The notes below the pieces were generated by a model. It ran no database searches, was not told the origin of the DNA, and saw only the letters and a program-made list of their open reading frames with translations. Below, one piece after another: positions 16,812 through 25,348 of a stretch of DNA of 64,000 bases. The DNA is from Belnapia sp. F-4-1 (GTDB lineage: Bacteria; Pseudomonadota; Alphaproteobacteria; Acetobacterales; Acetobacteraceae): assembly GCF_000802185.1 (NCBI RefSeq), contig NZ_KN676113.1, positions 372,001 to 436,000 on the forward strand, in the 5' to 3' direction. How positions within the stretch are numbered: position 1 is the stretch's first letter; every line of letters begins with the position of its first letter. The position numbers were made by a program, and so were the translations under genes.

Positions 16812-18081
16812 CCGCCATGCGGGCCGCCTCGGCCGGGGTCGCGCGGCCGAGCACCACCTGCTGCACCGCGTCGCCGATCTTCTCCCGCGCCTCGGGGATG
16901 CGGTCGGTCGGCGGCTGGAAGACGCCGCTGCCCTCGCGGCCGAGCTGCACCAGCGCCTCGGCCCAGGCACGGCGGATCGGCAGCTCCGCCGTCCAGGCAT
17001 CGAAGGCCGGCCCCTTGAAGACGGAGGCGCGCGGCGGCGCGACGCCGGCCGAGACCAGCTTCGCCTGCGTCTCCTTCGAGGTCGCCCATTGCAGGAAGGT
17101 CCAGGCCGCCGCCTGCTTGCGCGAATGGGCGGAGATGGCGATGCCCCAGCCGATCGCCGCCGGCTTCGAGATGCCGCTCTCCTTCCCCGGCGGCAGGATC
17201 TTCACGCCGAGGTCGTTCGCCCGGTTCGGGAAGCGCATGATGTTGGCGAACTCGTTGCTGCTCTCATGCACCATGGCGACGCGGCCGGCGCCGAGCAGCT
17301 CGATCACCTGGGTGAAGGTATGGTTCAGCGCGCCGGGCGGGCCGTACTCCTTCAGCAGGCTCGCATACATCTCGATCGCCTTGACGCTGCCGGGCTGCGA
17401 CATGCCCGGCTTGCCGTCCGGCGTCGCCACCGAGCCGCCGAGGTTGTTGACGAAGCCGACGAAGGCGTAGGGGATCGCCGTGCGCAGCCCGCGCGCCGCC
17501 CAGGGGATCATGCCAGGCTCGCGCGCCTTGATGACGGCGGCGGCCGCCGGGATGTCCTCCAGCGTGCGCGGCTCCGGGATGCCGAGCCGCTCGAACACAT
17601 CCCGACGCCAGTAGAAGAGCGGCCCCTCCTGGTTGATCGGCACCGCCACCACCTGCCGCTCGAAGACGTTCGCACCTTGGATGGAGGCGGCGAAGTCGGC
17701 CGCATCGTAGTCGGGCGCCGTCAGGGACGGGTCGGCCAGCAGCGGCGCGAGGTCGGCATACCAGCCCGCCTTGCGGAAGACCGGACCCTCGCGGCTGGCC
17801 AGCGTCATGAACACGTCGAGCTCGGCCGAGCGCCCCTGCATGAAGGTCGTCAGCCGGGCGCGGAACTGCTCCTCGTTGAAGATCTCGATCCGGGCGCGGA
17901 TGCCGGTGCGCGCGGTGAACTCGGTGGCCATCTCCCGCATCGCCTGCGACCAGGGATGGTTGTTGAACATCAGGGTGATGGTCTGGCCGTCCTGCCGCCG
18001 CCAGTCGAAGCCGCCCGATTGGGCGAACGCGGGCGCCGCCGCGAGCGACAGGGCGCCACCGATGAGCTCGCGCCGCTTCAT
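16786..18081 (-). CDS. ABC sugar/polyol transporter periplasmic binding protein (extracellular solute-binding family 1)
   Basis: A 431-residue protein with a signal peptide MKRRELIGGALSLAAAPAFA and a MalE/UgpB-type fold. Recognisable elements are TFMQGRSAELDVFM and the mid-region VPINQEGPLFYWRRDVFERL. GGGAGGAAGG sits just before the ATG. It begins the minus-strand operon that continues through two permeases, dehydrogenase, kinase and aldolase, so the ligand is presumably the substrate of those enzymes. Family 1 receptors bind mono- or oligosaccharides, polyols or glycerol phosphates. Confidence 0.9.
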   Translation of the reverse strand: MKRRELIGGALSLAAAPAFAQSGGFDWRRQDGQTITLMFNNHPWSQAMREMATEFTARTGIRARIEIFNEEQFRARLTTFMQGRSAELDVFMTLASREGPVFRKAGWYADLAPLLADPSLTAPDYDAADFAASIQGANVFERQVVAVPINQEGPLFYWRRDVFERLGIPEPRTLEDIPAAAAVIKAREPGMIPWAARGLRTAIPYAFVGFVNNLGGSVATPDGKPGMSQPGSVKAIEMYASLLKEYGPPGALNHTFTQVIELLGAGRVAMVHESSNEFANIMRFPNRANDLGVKILPPGKESGISKPAAIGWGIAISAHSRKQAAAWTFLQWATSKETQAKLVSAGVAPPRASVFKGPAFDAWTAELPIRRAWAEALVQLGREGSGVFQPPTDRIPEAREKIGDAVQQVVLGRATPAEAARMADEELAKIQ

Positions 18082-18187
18082 GGCCTTCCTCCCAACCGTC
18101 TTTCTTGTGCCGGCGAGTGAAGCCGATCTATGTTCGCTTCCGCAAGCGGATTTTCGTTTTCGCGCTTGCGCACAAAAGGGGGAGGAG
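18082..18187. promoter_or_regulatory. divergent promoter region with DeoR-type operator candidates
   Basis: About 105 bases separate the divergent binding-protein and DeoR regulator genes. They hold a short inverted repeat CGCTT-CCGC-AAGCG (about 18136-18149) and a direct repeat TTTTCGTTTTCG (about 18151-18162). TTTCG-type repeats are typical of GlpR/DeoR operators. The placement suggests one operator controlling both directions. Assignment is by pattern only. Confidence 0.5.
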
Positions 18188-18949
18188 ATGGGCGCGGACA
18201 GCCGCCATGCCGGGATTCTCGACGCCCTGCGGCGCCGCGGCGGCTATGCCGGCATCGAGGAGCTGGCGAGCGGCCTCGCGGTCACGCCGCAGACCATCCG
18301 GCGCGACCTTTCGGAACTGGCCGGGAAGGGCCTGCTCCGCCGCCACCACGGCGGGGCCAGCCTGCCCTCCTCCATCGCCAATACCGACTACGCAGTGCGC
18401 CATGTCGAGAACAGCGCCGCCAAGCAACGCATCGCCCGCGCCGCCGCAGCGCTCATTCCCGACGGCTCCTCGCTATTCCTCACCCTCGGCACCACCGTGG
18501 AGGCGACGGCGGCGGCGCTGGCCGCCACGCACCGCGACCTCCTCGTCGTCACCAACAGCAGCGCGGCCGCGCGCATCCTCGGCGCCACGCCGGGGATGAA
18601 GGTGCATCTGCTCGGCGGCGCCTGGCAGGCGCGCAACGGCGGCCTGACCGGTGCGACCACCGCCGAGCTGGCCGCCCGCTGGCGCTGCGACACGCTCATC
18701 ACCGGCGTCGGCGCCATCGGCGAGGATGGCTGGCTGCTCGACTATCATGAGGACGAGGTGGCCGTGGCCCGCGCCATGCTGGCCGGTGCCGGCCGCTTGC
18801 TCGTCGTCGCGGATGGCGCGAAATTCCGCCGCGCCGCCCCCTGCCGCGTCACTCGCCCCGGCCGCGGCGCGCTGCTGGTGGCGGAGGAAGCCCCGGCCTC
18901 GACGCGGAAGGCGCTGCGCGCGGCGGGCGTGGAGATCATCGCCGCATGA
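18188..18949 (+). CDS. DeoR/GlpR family transcriptional regulator
   Basis: A 253-residue repressor. The N-terminal winged helix contains GGYAGIEELASGLAVTPQTI and RRDLSELAGKGLLRRHHGGA, the DeoR recognition helix signature. The C-terminal DeoRC sensor domain contains the phosphosugar-binding pattern LFLTLGTTVEA and later VADGAKF. Such regulators usually respond to a phosphorylated pathway intermediate, here perhaps the kinase product. A GGGGGAGGAG run abuts the ATG. Its stop overlaps the start of the mannitol-dehydrogenase-family gene, and it is divergent from the transporter operon. Confidence 0.9.
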   Translation: MGADSRHAGILDALRRRGGYAGIEELASGLAVTPQTIRRDLSELAGKGLLRRHHGGASLPSSIANTDYAVRHVENSAAKQRIARAAAALIPDGSSLFLTLGTTVEATAAALAATHRDLLVVTNSSAAARILGATPGMKVHLLGGAWQARNGGLTGATTAELAARWRCDTLITGVGAIGEDGWLLDYHEDEVAVARAMLAGAGRLLVVADGAKFRRAAPCRVTRPGRGALLVAEEAPASTRKALRAAGVEIIAA

Positions 18950-20439
18950 CAGGAAAGAATGGCGCGATGGAGCTGAACCGGGCGACCCTGCGTAGCCTCC
19001 CACCCGGGCTGCACACCCCCTCCTACGACCCGGCCGCGGTCACGGCCGGCATCGTCCATCTCGGGCCGGGCAATTTCCACCGCGCCCACATGGCCCGCTA
19101 CGCGCACGACCTGATGGAGCGCCGCGCCGACGCGCTCGCCTGGGGCATCCTCGGCGCCGGGCTGATGCCGCCCGACCGGCGGATCGTGGACGCCCTCGCG
19201 CCGCAGGACGGGCTCTACACCCTGCTCGAACGCGGCGAGGGCGAGGAGCGCGCCACCGTCATCGGCTCGCTCGCGGCCGTCGCCTTCGCCGGCGACTCCT
19301 CCGCCGCCTTGCTGCGGGCGATGGCCGCGCCCGCCATCCGCATCGTCAGCCTGACGGTGACGGAGAACGGCTACTGCATCGACCGTGCCACCCGCCGCCT
19401 CGACCCCGGCAACCCGCTGATCCAGGCGGACCTCGCCGCCCCCTCGGCGCCGCGCTCCGCCATCGGCGTCATCGCCGAGGCGCTGCGCCGCCGCCGTGAT
19501 GCCGGGGCCGCAGCCTTTACCGTGATGTCCTGCGACAACCTCCAGCACAACGGCCAGGTGCTGCGCGACGCCGTGCTCGCCTTCGCCACGCTGCGCGACC
19601 CGTCGTTGGCCCACTGGATCGAGGACAAGGCCGCCTTCCCCTCCACCATGGTGGACCGCATCACCCCCGGCACCACGGATGAGGACCGGCAGTCGCTCGA
19701 AGCCCGCCACGGCCTCCGCGATCGCTGGCCGGTGCCCTGCGAAGGTTTCCGCCAGTGGGTGATCGAGGACCGCTTCGCCGCCGGCCGGCCGCCCTGGGAG
19801 GAGGTGGGCGCGCAGCTCGTCCCCGATGTCGGCCCCTACGAGTTCATGAAGCTGCGGCTGCTGAACGCCAGCCACCACACCATCGCCGGCCTCGGCGTGC
19901 TGCTCGGCCACGCCCATGTCTCCGACTGCATGGCCGATGCCGACCTCGCCGCGCTGATGCGCGCCGTCATGGACCGCGAAACCGGCCCGACCGTGCCGCC
20001 CGTCCCGGACATCGACCTCGATGCCTACAAGGACTCGGTGACGGCACGCTTCGCCAACCCCGCCATCCGCGACACGCCGGGCCGCATCGTCGCGGACGGC
20101 TCGCCCAACATCGTGCTGGAGCCGCTGCGCGACCGGCTGCGCGCCGGCCAGCCGGTGGAGCTCCTTGCCCTCGCCGTCGCCGCCTGGATGCGCTGCGCCC
20201 GCGGCGAGGACGAGGCCGGCCGGCCGATCGCCCTCCGCCACGCCCTGGCCCCGCTGCTGCAGGAGCGCGCGGCGGCAGGCGGCCCGGACCCCGCCCCCTT
20301 GCTCGCGGTCGAGGCGGTCTTCGGCGATCTCGCGGCGCAGCCCGCCTTCACCGGGCCGCTCCGCCACTGGCTGGGATCCCTCTATGCCTCGGGCGCCCGC
20401 GCCACCCTCAGCGCGGCCCGCGAGCGCCTGGGCTTCTGA
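18946..20439 (+). CDS. mannitol dehydrogenase family protein (long-chain polyol/sugar-acid dehydrogenase)
   Basis: A 497-residue protein of usual family length. The N-terminal Rossmann domain reads IVHLGPGNFHRAHMARY, and the catalytic signature KLRLLNASHH (about residue 303) supplies the K, N and H of the active site. NGYC and SCDNLQHNG are further family elements. Members interconvert mannitol/fructose, arabinitol/xylulose or fructuronate/mannonate with NAD(H). It overlaps the DeoR gene by ATGA and belongs functionally with the divergent transporter/kinase/aldolase operon. A second dehydrogenase next to the zinc enzyme means the pathway may oxidise two alternative polyols. Confidence 0.88.
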   Translation: MTGKNGAMELNRATLRSLPPGLHTPSYDPAAVTAGIVHLGPGNFHRAHMARYAHDLMERRADALAWGILGAGLMPPDRRIVDALAPQDGLYTLLERGEGEERATVIGSLAAVAFAGDSSAALLRAMAAPAIRIVSLTVTENGYCIDRATRRLDPGNPLIQADLAAPSAPRSAIGVIAEALRRRRDAGAAAFTVMSCDNLQHNGQVLRDAVLAFATLRDPSLAHWIEDKAAFPSTMVDRITPGTTDEDRQSLEARHGLRDRWPVPCEGFRQWVIEDRFAAGRPPWEEVGAQLVPDVGPYEFMKLRLLNASHHTIAGLGVLLGHAHVSDCMADADLAALMRAVMDRETGPTVPPVPDIDLDAYKDSVTARFANPAIRDTPGRIVADGSPNIVLEPLRDRLRAGQPVELLALAVAAWMRCARGEDEAGRPIALRHALAPLLQERAAAGGPDPAPLLAVEAVFGDLAAQPAFTGPLRHWLGSLYASGARATLSAARERLGF

Positions 20440-20599
20440 CCCGCCGCCCCGCCCACCACGCGACGAGCAGCGGCAGCACCAGGGCCAGGCTGGCGACGGC
20501 GTCCCAGACGCCGTCCCTCATCAGCCCGCCCAGCAGGGCGACGGCGGAGAGCACCGCCAGCACCGCCGGGATTCGCCACACCCGCGGCCGCGCCCTCAT
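20408..20599 (-). CDS. small membrane protein of the siderophore uptake operon
   Basis: A 63-residue protein starting MRARPRVWRIPAVLAVLSA with two hydrophobic segments (about residues 10-30 and 34-53). Its ATG overlaps the stop of the PepSY gene by four bases and its end overlaps the convergent mannitol-dehydrogenase gene by 32. Similar tiny two-helix proteins are often found after PepSY proteins in TonB-receptor operons of Alphaproteobacteria (recalled, not searched). It may help iron reduction or siderophore release. Unnamed. Confidence 0.65.
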   Translation of the reverse strand: MRARPRVWRIPAVLAVLSAVALLGGLMRDGVWDAVASLALVLPLLVAWWAGRRVRSPGARGPR

Positions 20600-21687
20600 G
20601 CCGCCGCCTCGCGCCGCCGGCGCCACCACAGCCACAACCCGCTGCCGAGGATGACGATGGTGACGATGTCGAGCACCGCCCAGGCGATCTTCAGCGCCAT
20701 CCCTCCATAGTCGCCGAAATGCAGCGGCTGCGAGACCAGCAGCGCCGTCACGTACCAGGGCGGGGCGCGCAGGTCGGTGAGCCGCCCGGTCTCGGCATCG
20801 ACCAGCGCCGGGGTCAGCAGGCGGTGGGTGAGCGGCGTGTCGCCGCGCAGGAAGACGGCATAATGGTGCCCGCTCGAGAACATGGTCTGCGGCCAGGCGA
20901 CGAAGAACGGCTTCCGGTCCGGCGCCGCGGCCCGCGTCGCCGCCACCGCCGCCTGCACCGAGCCCGGCGCCGCGACCGGCGGCTGCCCGCGCCAGGGCTC
21001 CACCATCTCGGCCAGCTGGTCCGCCCGCCAGACCGCGAGCACCTGCTCCGCCAGGGTGTTGACCACGCCCGTCGCGCCGACCACCAGCACCCAGCTCAGC
21101 GTGACGACGCCGAGGATATTGTGCAGGTCGAGCCAGCGCAGCCGCCCGCTCCGGCCGCGCCGCACCGTCCCGAACTCGCCATGCCGCGCGAAGGGGCCGT
21201 AGAGCACCGCGCCCGAGACGGTGGCGACGACGAAGAGCAGCCCCATCGCGCCGAGGAACAGCTTGCCGGGAATGCCGGCGAAGAGGTCCGTGTGCAGCCG
21301 GAGCATCCAGTACATGAAGCCCTCGTCGCGTGGCTCGTCCAGCACCTGGGCGGTGCGCGCATCGACTACCACCGTGCGCAGCTCCTGCGGCGGCGAGGTC
21401 GGGGTCGGCGCCAGGCTCAGGTAGAGGATGGCCGGGTCGTCCTCCTCCCAGATCAGGTACTGCACCACCTCGCCTGGCCGCTGCGCCCGCGCCGCGGCGA
21501 CGACGCGGTCGAGGTCCGCCATCGGCGTGCCCTCCGGCATGGGCGGCGCCTCGACCTCCGCGCCCGTCAGGTGGCCGATCTCGTGGTGGAAGATCAGCGG
21601 CAGCCCGGTCAGGCAGAGCAGCAGCAGGAAGACCGTGCAGACGAGGCTCGACCAGGTATGCAGCCGCGACCAGCCACGCAGGCTCAC
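20596..21687 (-). CDS. PepSY-associated transmembrane protein (siderophore/iron reductase-like)
   Basis: A 363-residue protein with four membrane segments, near residues 12-34, 135-158, 185-206 and 330-352. LRGWSRLHTWSSLVCTVFLL at the start and LDLHNILGVVTLSWVLVVGA are family landmarks with conserved histidines that could bind heme. Relatives of FoxB/FsrB reduce ferric siderophores in the cytoplasmic membrane. The GTG start overlaps the receptor stop (GTGA), so it is translationally coupled to the TonB-dependent receptor. Confidence 0.85.
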   Translation of the reverse strand: MSLRGWSRLHTWSSLVCTVFLLLLCLTGLPLIFHHEIGHLTGAEVEAPPMPEGTPMADLDRVVAAARAQRPGEVVQYLIWEEDDPAILYLSLAPTPTSPPQELRTVVVDARTAQVLDEPRDEGFMYWMLRLHTDLFAGIPGKLFLGAMGLLFVVATVSGAVLYGPFARHGEFGTVRRGRSGRLRWLDLHNILGVVTLSWVLVVGATGVVNTLAEQVLAVWRADQLAEMVEPWRGQPPVAAPGSVQAAVAATRAAAPDRKPFFVAWPQTMFSSGHHYAVFLRGDTPLTHRLLTPALVDAETGRLTDLRAPPWYVTALLVSQPLHFGDYGGMALKIAWAVLDIVTIVILGSGLWLWWRRRREAAA

Positions 21688-23840
21688 CAGCGCTTCACCA
21701 GGCTGGCGAGCACTGTCCGGCGGTTGCCGTAGAAGCAGGCCGTGTCGCTGGTGCAGCGCGCGACATAGGCGGTGTCGAACAGGTTGTTCGCGGTGACGGC
21801 GAGCTGCGCGCCGGCAAGGGCATTGCCGAAGCGCGAAAGGTCGTAGCGCAGCGCCGCATCCACCAGCGTCACCGAGGGGACGACGTTGTGCGCCGCATTC
21901 CCCGTCGTGCTGTTGCCAAGGAAGCGCAGCCCGAGGCCGGCGCCGAGGCCCGCCAGCCGCCCGGCCTCCTCGCCGAAGCTCTGGTCGGCATAGAGCCCGG
22001 CCCCCGTCGCCGGCACGCCGGCCGGGCGGTTGCCGCGCTCCTCGGGCGCGCCCTTGGTGATCTCCGCATCGAGCGCGGTGAAGGAGCCGATGAGGCTCAG
22101 CCCGCGCGGCAGCCGCGCCACGCCCTCCAGCTCCACGCCCCGTACGCGGATCTCGCCGCTCTGCACCTGGAAGAGCGGGCTGTTCGGGTCCGTCGTCAGG
22201 CTGTTCGTCTGAGTGATCTGGAAGAGCGAGGCCTGGACGAAGCTGTCCCGCCCCGGCGGCTGGTACTTGATGCCGATCTCGAACTGCTCGCCCTCGCGCG
22301 GCGTGAAGGCGCGGCCCGCCGCGCTCGTCCCCGGCGTTGGCAGGAAGGAGGTGGACCAGCTCGCATAGGGCGCGAAGCCGCCCGGCGTGAGGTAGACGAG
22401 GCCGACCCGGGCCGTCGTCGCCGTGTCGCTCTGCCGCTGCGTGCCGCCGCCGATGCGGTCGAGCGTGCTGCTCTCCACCCAGTCTTGCCGCACGCCCGCC
22501 GTCAGCACCAGCCGCTCGCCGAGGCGAACCTGATCCTGGGCGTAGAGCCCGTATTGCGAGGTGTTCTGCCGCGTATTCGTCCCCGCCGCGGCGAGCGGCA
22601 CCGGCGAGCCGTAGGCGGGGCGGAAGACGTCGAGGCTCGGCGCCCCGCCGAAGGCCTGCGGGTTGGAGATCCGCACCGTCGAATAGTCGAAGCCGGCCAG
22701 CAGCCGGTGCCCGAGCGGGCCGGTCGTGAAGCGGAATTCCGCCTGGTTGTCCACCTGGAAGCGGTCGATATCCGGCGTCGAGAGGAAGCCGATGCGCCCG
22801 AGCGTCCGCTCGTCGGCCAGCAGCCCGATGCCGACGGTTTGCCGCCAATTGATCCCCGAATGCGCCCAGCGCATGTTCTGCCGCAGCGTCACCGCGTCGC
22901 TCAGCCGCCGCTCGAACTCGCTGCCGATGCCCCATTGGGTGATGTCGTACTTGTCGAAGCCCGACTCGCCGGCGAAGCGCCGGGTCGGGATGCGGCCGAA
23001 GGCCGTCTCCCGCACCGTGCCGAGATAGGGCAGGAATTGCGCGCCCTGGGTGCGGTCGCGCTGGTAATAGGCGTGCAGCGTGAGCCGCGTGTCGTCATCC
23101 GGCCGCCAGGTGATGGCCGGGGCGATGAAGGCCCGGTCGTTGCCCACCTTGTCGATCTGGCTGTCCGCCAGCCGCCCGAGCCCTGTCAGGCTGTAGGACC
23201 ATTTGCCGTCCCGGTCGAGCGGACCGCTGCTGGTGCCCGCCGCCTGCGCCCGGCCGAAATCCCCGGCGGTGAGGCGCATCTCGCCCTGCGGCGTCTGGGT
23301 CGGCCGGCGCGAAGCCTGGTTGATGAGGCCGCCCGGCTGGATCTGCCCATAGAGCACCGAGGCGGGGCCGCGGACGATCTCGAAGCGGTCGAGGCCGTAG
23401 GGCTCGTAGGAACCCGCGGCGAAGCCGACGCTGTAGCGCAGCCCGTCGAGGTAGTAGCCGTTGTCCACCGCATCGAAGCCGCGCAGCAGCAGGAAGTCGG
23501 CGCGCGGGTCGGGCCCGTAGCTCTCGCCCCGCAGCCCGGCCTGGTAGCGCACCGCCTCGCCGAGGCTCTGGGCCTGCAGCGCGTCGATGGTTGCCCGCGG
23601 CACGACGGAGATGGATTGCGGCACTTCGATCAACCGGGTGGCGCCCTTGGTGCCGGCCGTTTCCTCGCTGGCGACGAAGCCGCGCGGGGGCTCCACGGCC
23701 CCGAGCGCCGGCCGGCCGGAGATGGCGAGTTCCGGCAGCCGGACCGCGGCGTCATCCGTGCCCTGCGCCAGGGCGGCGCCGGCGAGTAGGAGGGGGGTCA
23801 GCCCCAGGCAGAGCAGGGGCAGGCGGCTGCGAGCGGACAA
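21684..23840 (-). CDS. TonB-dependent siderophore receptor (FhuA/FpvA type)
   Basis: A 718-residue receptor with a signal peptide ending LAGAALAQG. The plug domain has the siderophore-type signature TRLIEVPQSISVVPRATID, then FLLLRGFDAVDNGYYLDGLR and IVRGPASVLYGQIQPGG. The barrel ends RRTVLASLVKRW with a C-terminal aromatic, as required for outer-membrane insertion. The start appears to be TTG with GAGGG about 8 bases upstream. A Fur-like box lies 30 bases in front. The receptor heads an operon with PepSY and a small membrane protein, which fits ferric hydroxamate or catecholate uptake; the siderophore is unknown. Confidence 0.9.
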   Translation of the reverse strand: MSARSRLPLLCLGLTPLLLAGAALAQGTDDAAVRLPELAISGRPALGAVEPPRGFVASEETAGTKGATRLIEVPQSISVVPRATIDALQAQSLGEAVRYQAGLRGESYGPDPRADFLLLRGFDAVDNGYYLDGLRYSVGFAAGSYEPYGLDRFEIVRGPASVLYGQIQPGGLINQASRRPTQTPQGEMRLTAGDFGRAQAAGTSSGPLDRDGKWSYSLTGLGRLADSQIDKVGNDRAFIAPAITWRPDDDTRLTLHAYYQRDRTQGAQFLPYLGTVRETAFGRIPTRRFAGESGFDKYDITQWGIGSEFERRLSDAVTLRQNMRWAHSGINWRQTVGIGLLADERTLGRIGFLSTPDIDRFQVDNQAEFRFTTGPLGHRLLAGFDYSTVRISNPQAFGGAPSLDVFRPAYGSPVPLAAAGTNTRQNTSQYGLYAQDQVRLGERLVLTAGVRQDWVESSTLDRIGGGTQRQSDTATTARVGLVYLTPGGFAPYASWSTSFLPTPGTSAAGRAFTPREGEQFEIGIKYQPPGRDSFVQASLFQITQTNSLTTDPNSPLFQVQSGEIRVRGVELEGVARLPRGLSLIGSFTALDAEITKGAPEERGNRPAGVPATGAGLYADQSFGEEAGRLAGLGAGLGLRFLGNSTTGNAAHNVVPSVTLVDAALRYDLSRFGNALAGAQLAVTANNLFDTAYVARCTSDTACFYGNRRTVLASLVKRW

Positions 23841-23870
23841 GGATCAACCCTCGGATCGTTTCCTGTTCCG

Positions 23871-23890
23871 TTAATAAGAGTCATTATCAA
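23871..23890 (-). promoter_or_regulatory. Fur-like box upstream of the siderophore receptor
   Basis: Read on the minus strand the site is TTGATAATGACTCTTATTAA, close to the GATAATGATAATCATTATC Fur consensus with the GATAATGA half well kept. It lies 30 bases upstream of the receptor start in an AT-rich pocket that stands out in this GC-rich DNA. It would repress the operon under iron-replete conditions. Confidence 0.7.
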
Positions 23891-23924
23891 TTGCAAGCAC
23901 GCTCATGCAACCTGACGCGGCTGT

Positions 23925-24232
23925 CAGTCTAGCCGGACTCAGCTCTTCCGCCCCGGCAGCACGCCGCTGAGCACCTCCCGCGCCTTGTGGGACCAACACG
24001 CTGCCCTCCTCCGGGTCGGGGCTCAGCGGAGCGGAGGTGAACTTCCTCATCTGCTCCAGCGTGATGCGCGACGGCATCGGCGGCGTGCATCGCGCCCGCC
24101 TCCAGCATCGCCCGCCAGTCGCTCACACCCTTGCCGATGCCTTCGCGCCAGCCCGCTGCCAGAAGAAGTCGCCGGCCGTCCCGCTTATGGACGGGCCTCG
24201 ATCGCCGTATCCGGAGCGCCGGCCGCCTCGCA
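23925..24232. other. intergenic stretch, possibly decayed gene
   Basis: About 300 bases between the Fur box and the SDR gene with no intact gene. On the minus strand short reading frames break repeatedly, for example a fragment beginning ITLEQMRKFTSAPLSP near 24065 and a GDFFWQRAG fragment near 24160. The composition is coding-like, which suggests remains of a gene, but I could not identify its family. No terminator or repeat is obvious. Confidence 0.35.
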
Positions 24233-25273
24233 TCACCGGATCGAACGGTGTGCCACCCCTCTGGCCACGCGACGCGGCGTCGCGGCAGGACCGTTCCGCG
24301 TGGCAAGCCGCAACACGGCCAGCAGGCCGAGGCCGAGCCCCGCCATCACCGCGCCCCTGTGCCGGCTGATGACCATCTCCCAACTGCCCGTGCGCGCCCG
24401 CGCATCGAACCGCCCATGCGCGCCGTAATCGCCCGGCACGGGCTCGAAGAGGTTGCTCGGCACCGAGGCCGGCTCGCGCTCCGCGGTCAGCTGCCCGCTG
24501 TAGCCCTTCCACGCCAGGTAGCGATCGATCAGCCCCGGCGCGATCCGGTTGCCGAGGATCGCCTTCACCGTCGGGAAGCCGACCCAGATCTCCCGGCGCG
24601 GATGCTCGGCGGCGAAGACGATGGCCCGCGCCGGCACCTCCGGCTGAAAGATCGGCGGGACCGGCTGCGCCCGCTTGCCCATCTTGTTCAACGCCCAGTC
24701 GAATTGCGGCGTGTTCACCGCCGGCAGGTGCACCATGCAGAGGTTGATGCGGTCGCCGTCATGCATGATCTCGGAACGCAGGCTGTCGGTGAAGCCGCGG
24801 ATGGCCGACTTCGCCCCGCAATAGGCTGCCTGAAGGGGCACCGAGCGATAGGCCAGCGCCGAGCCGACATTGATGATCGTCCCGCGCCGCCGCCCACGCA
24901 TCCGCCGCAGCGCCGCCATGGTCCCATGCACGGTGCCGAGATAGGTGACGGAGGTTGCCCGGTGGAACTCCTCCGCCGTCGTCTCCCGCACCGGGGCGAA
25001 GACCGTCGCCATCGCGCCGTTCACCCAGACATCGATCGGGCCAAGCTCCGCCTCCACCCGCGCGGCCGCCGCCTCCACGGCACCGGCATCCGCCACGTCG
25101 AGCGGCAACGGCATGGCGCGGACCCCCATGGCCCTGAGTTCCGCCGCCGCCTGCTCCAGCCGCGCCGCATCCCGCGCGATGAGGCCGACATCGTAGCCGT
25201 GCCGCGCGAATTCCCGCACGACGGCCCGCCCGACGCCTGCCCCGGCGCCGGTCACCACGACGATCCTGGTCAT
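24233..25273 (-). CDS. SDR family oxidoreductase with C-terminal membrane segment
   Basis: A 346-residue short-chain dehydrogenase. The NAD(P) site is VVVTGAGAGVGRAVVREF. The catalytic serine lies in INVGSALAYRS and the YxxxK pair is in AAYCGAKSAIRGF. Beyond the catalytic domain comes an extra region with NLFEPVPGDYGAHGRFD and a hydrophobic stretch GAVMAGLGLGLLAVLRL that may anchor the protein in the membrane. This architecture recurs in Alphaproteobacteria next to GH15 genes (recalled). It is divergent from the GH15 gene, 75 bases apart, so they may share regulation. Substrate unknown. Confidence 0.87.
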   Translation of the reverse strand: MTRIVVVTGAGAGVGRAVVREFARHGYDVGLIARDAARLEQAAAELRAMGVRAMPLPLDVADAGAVEAAAARVEAELGPIDVWVNGAMATVFAPVRETTAEEFHRATSVTYLGTVHGTMAALRRMRGRRRGTIINVGSALAYRSVPLQAAYCGAKSAIRGFTDSLRSEIMHDGDRINLCMVHLPAVNTPQFDWALNKMGKRAQPVPPIFQPEVPARAIVFAAEHPRREIWVGFPTVKAILGNRIAPGLIDRYLAWKGYSGQLTAEREPASVPSNLFEPVPGDYGAHGRFDARARTGSWEMVISRHRGAVMAGLGLGLLAVLRLATRNGPAATPRRVARGVAHRSIR

Positions 25274-25348
25274 TCATCCCCCTTTCGTGCGTGGCACAAA
25301 ACATATCGCTCAGGCAACCCGGGGCGCCGCTCCGGGTTCCAACGGCGC

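Noticed and set aside
20596-22935. A 779-codon extended PepSY protein
   Set aside because: The extra N-terminus lies out of frame inside the siderophore receptor; the GTG at 21687 with GTGA overlap is the sensible start.
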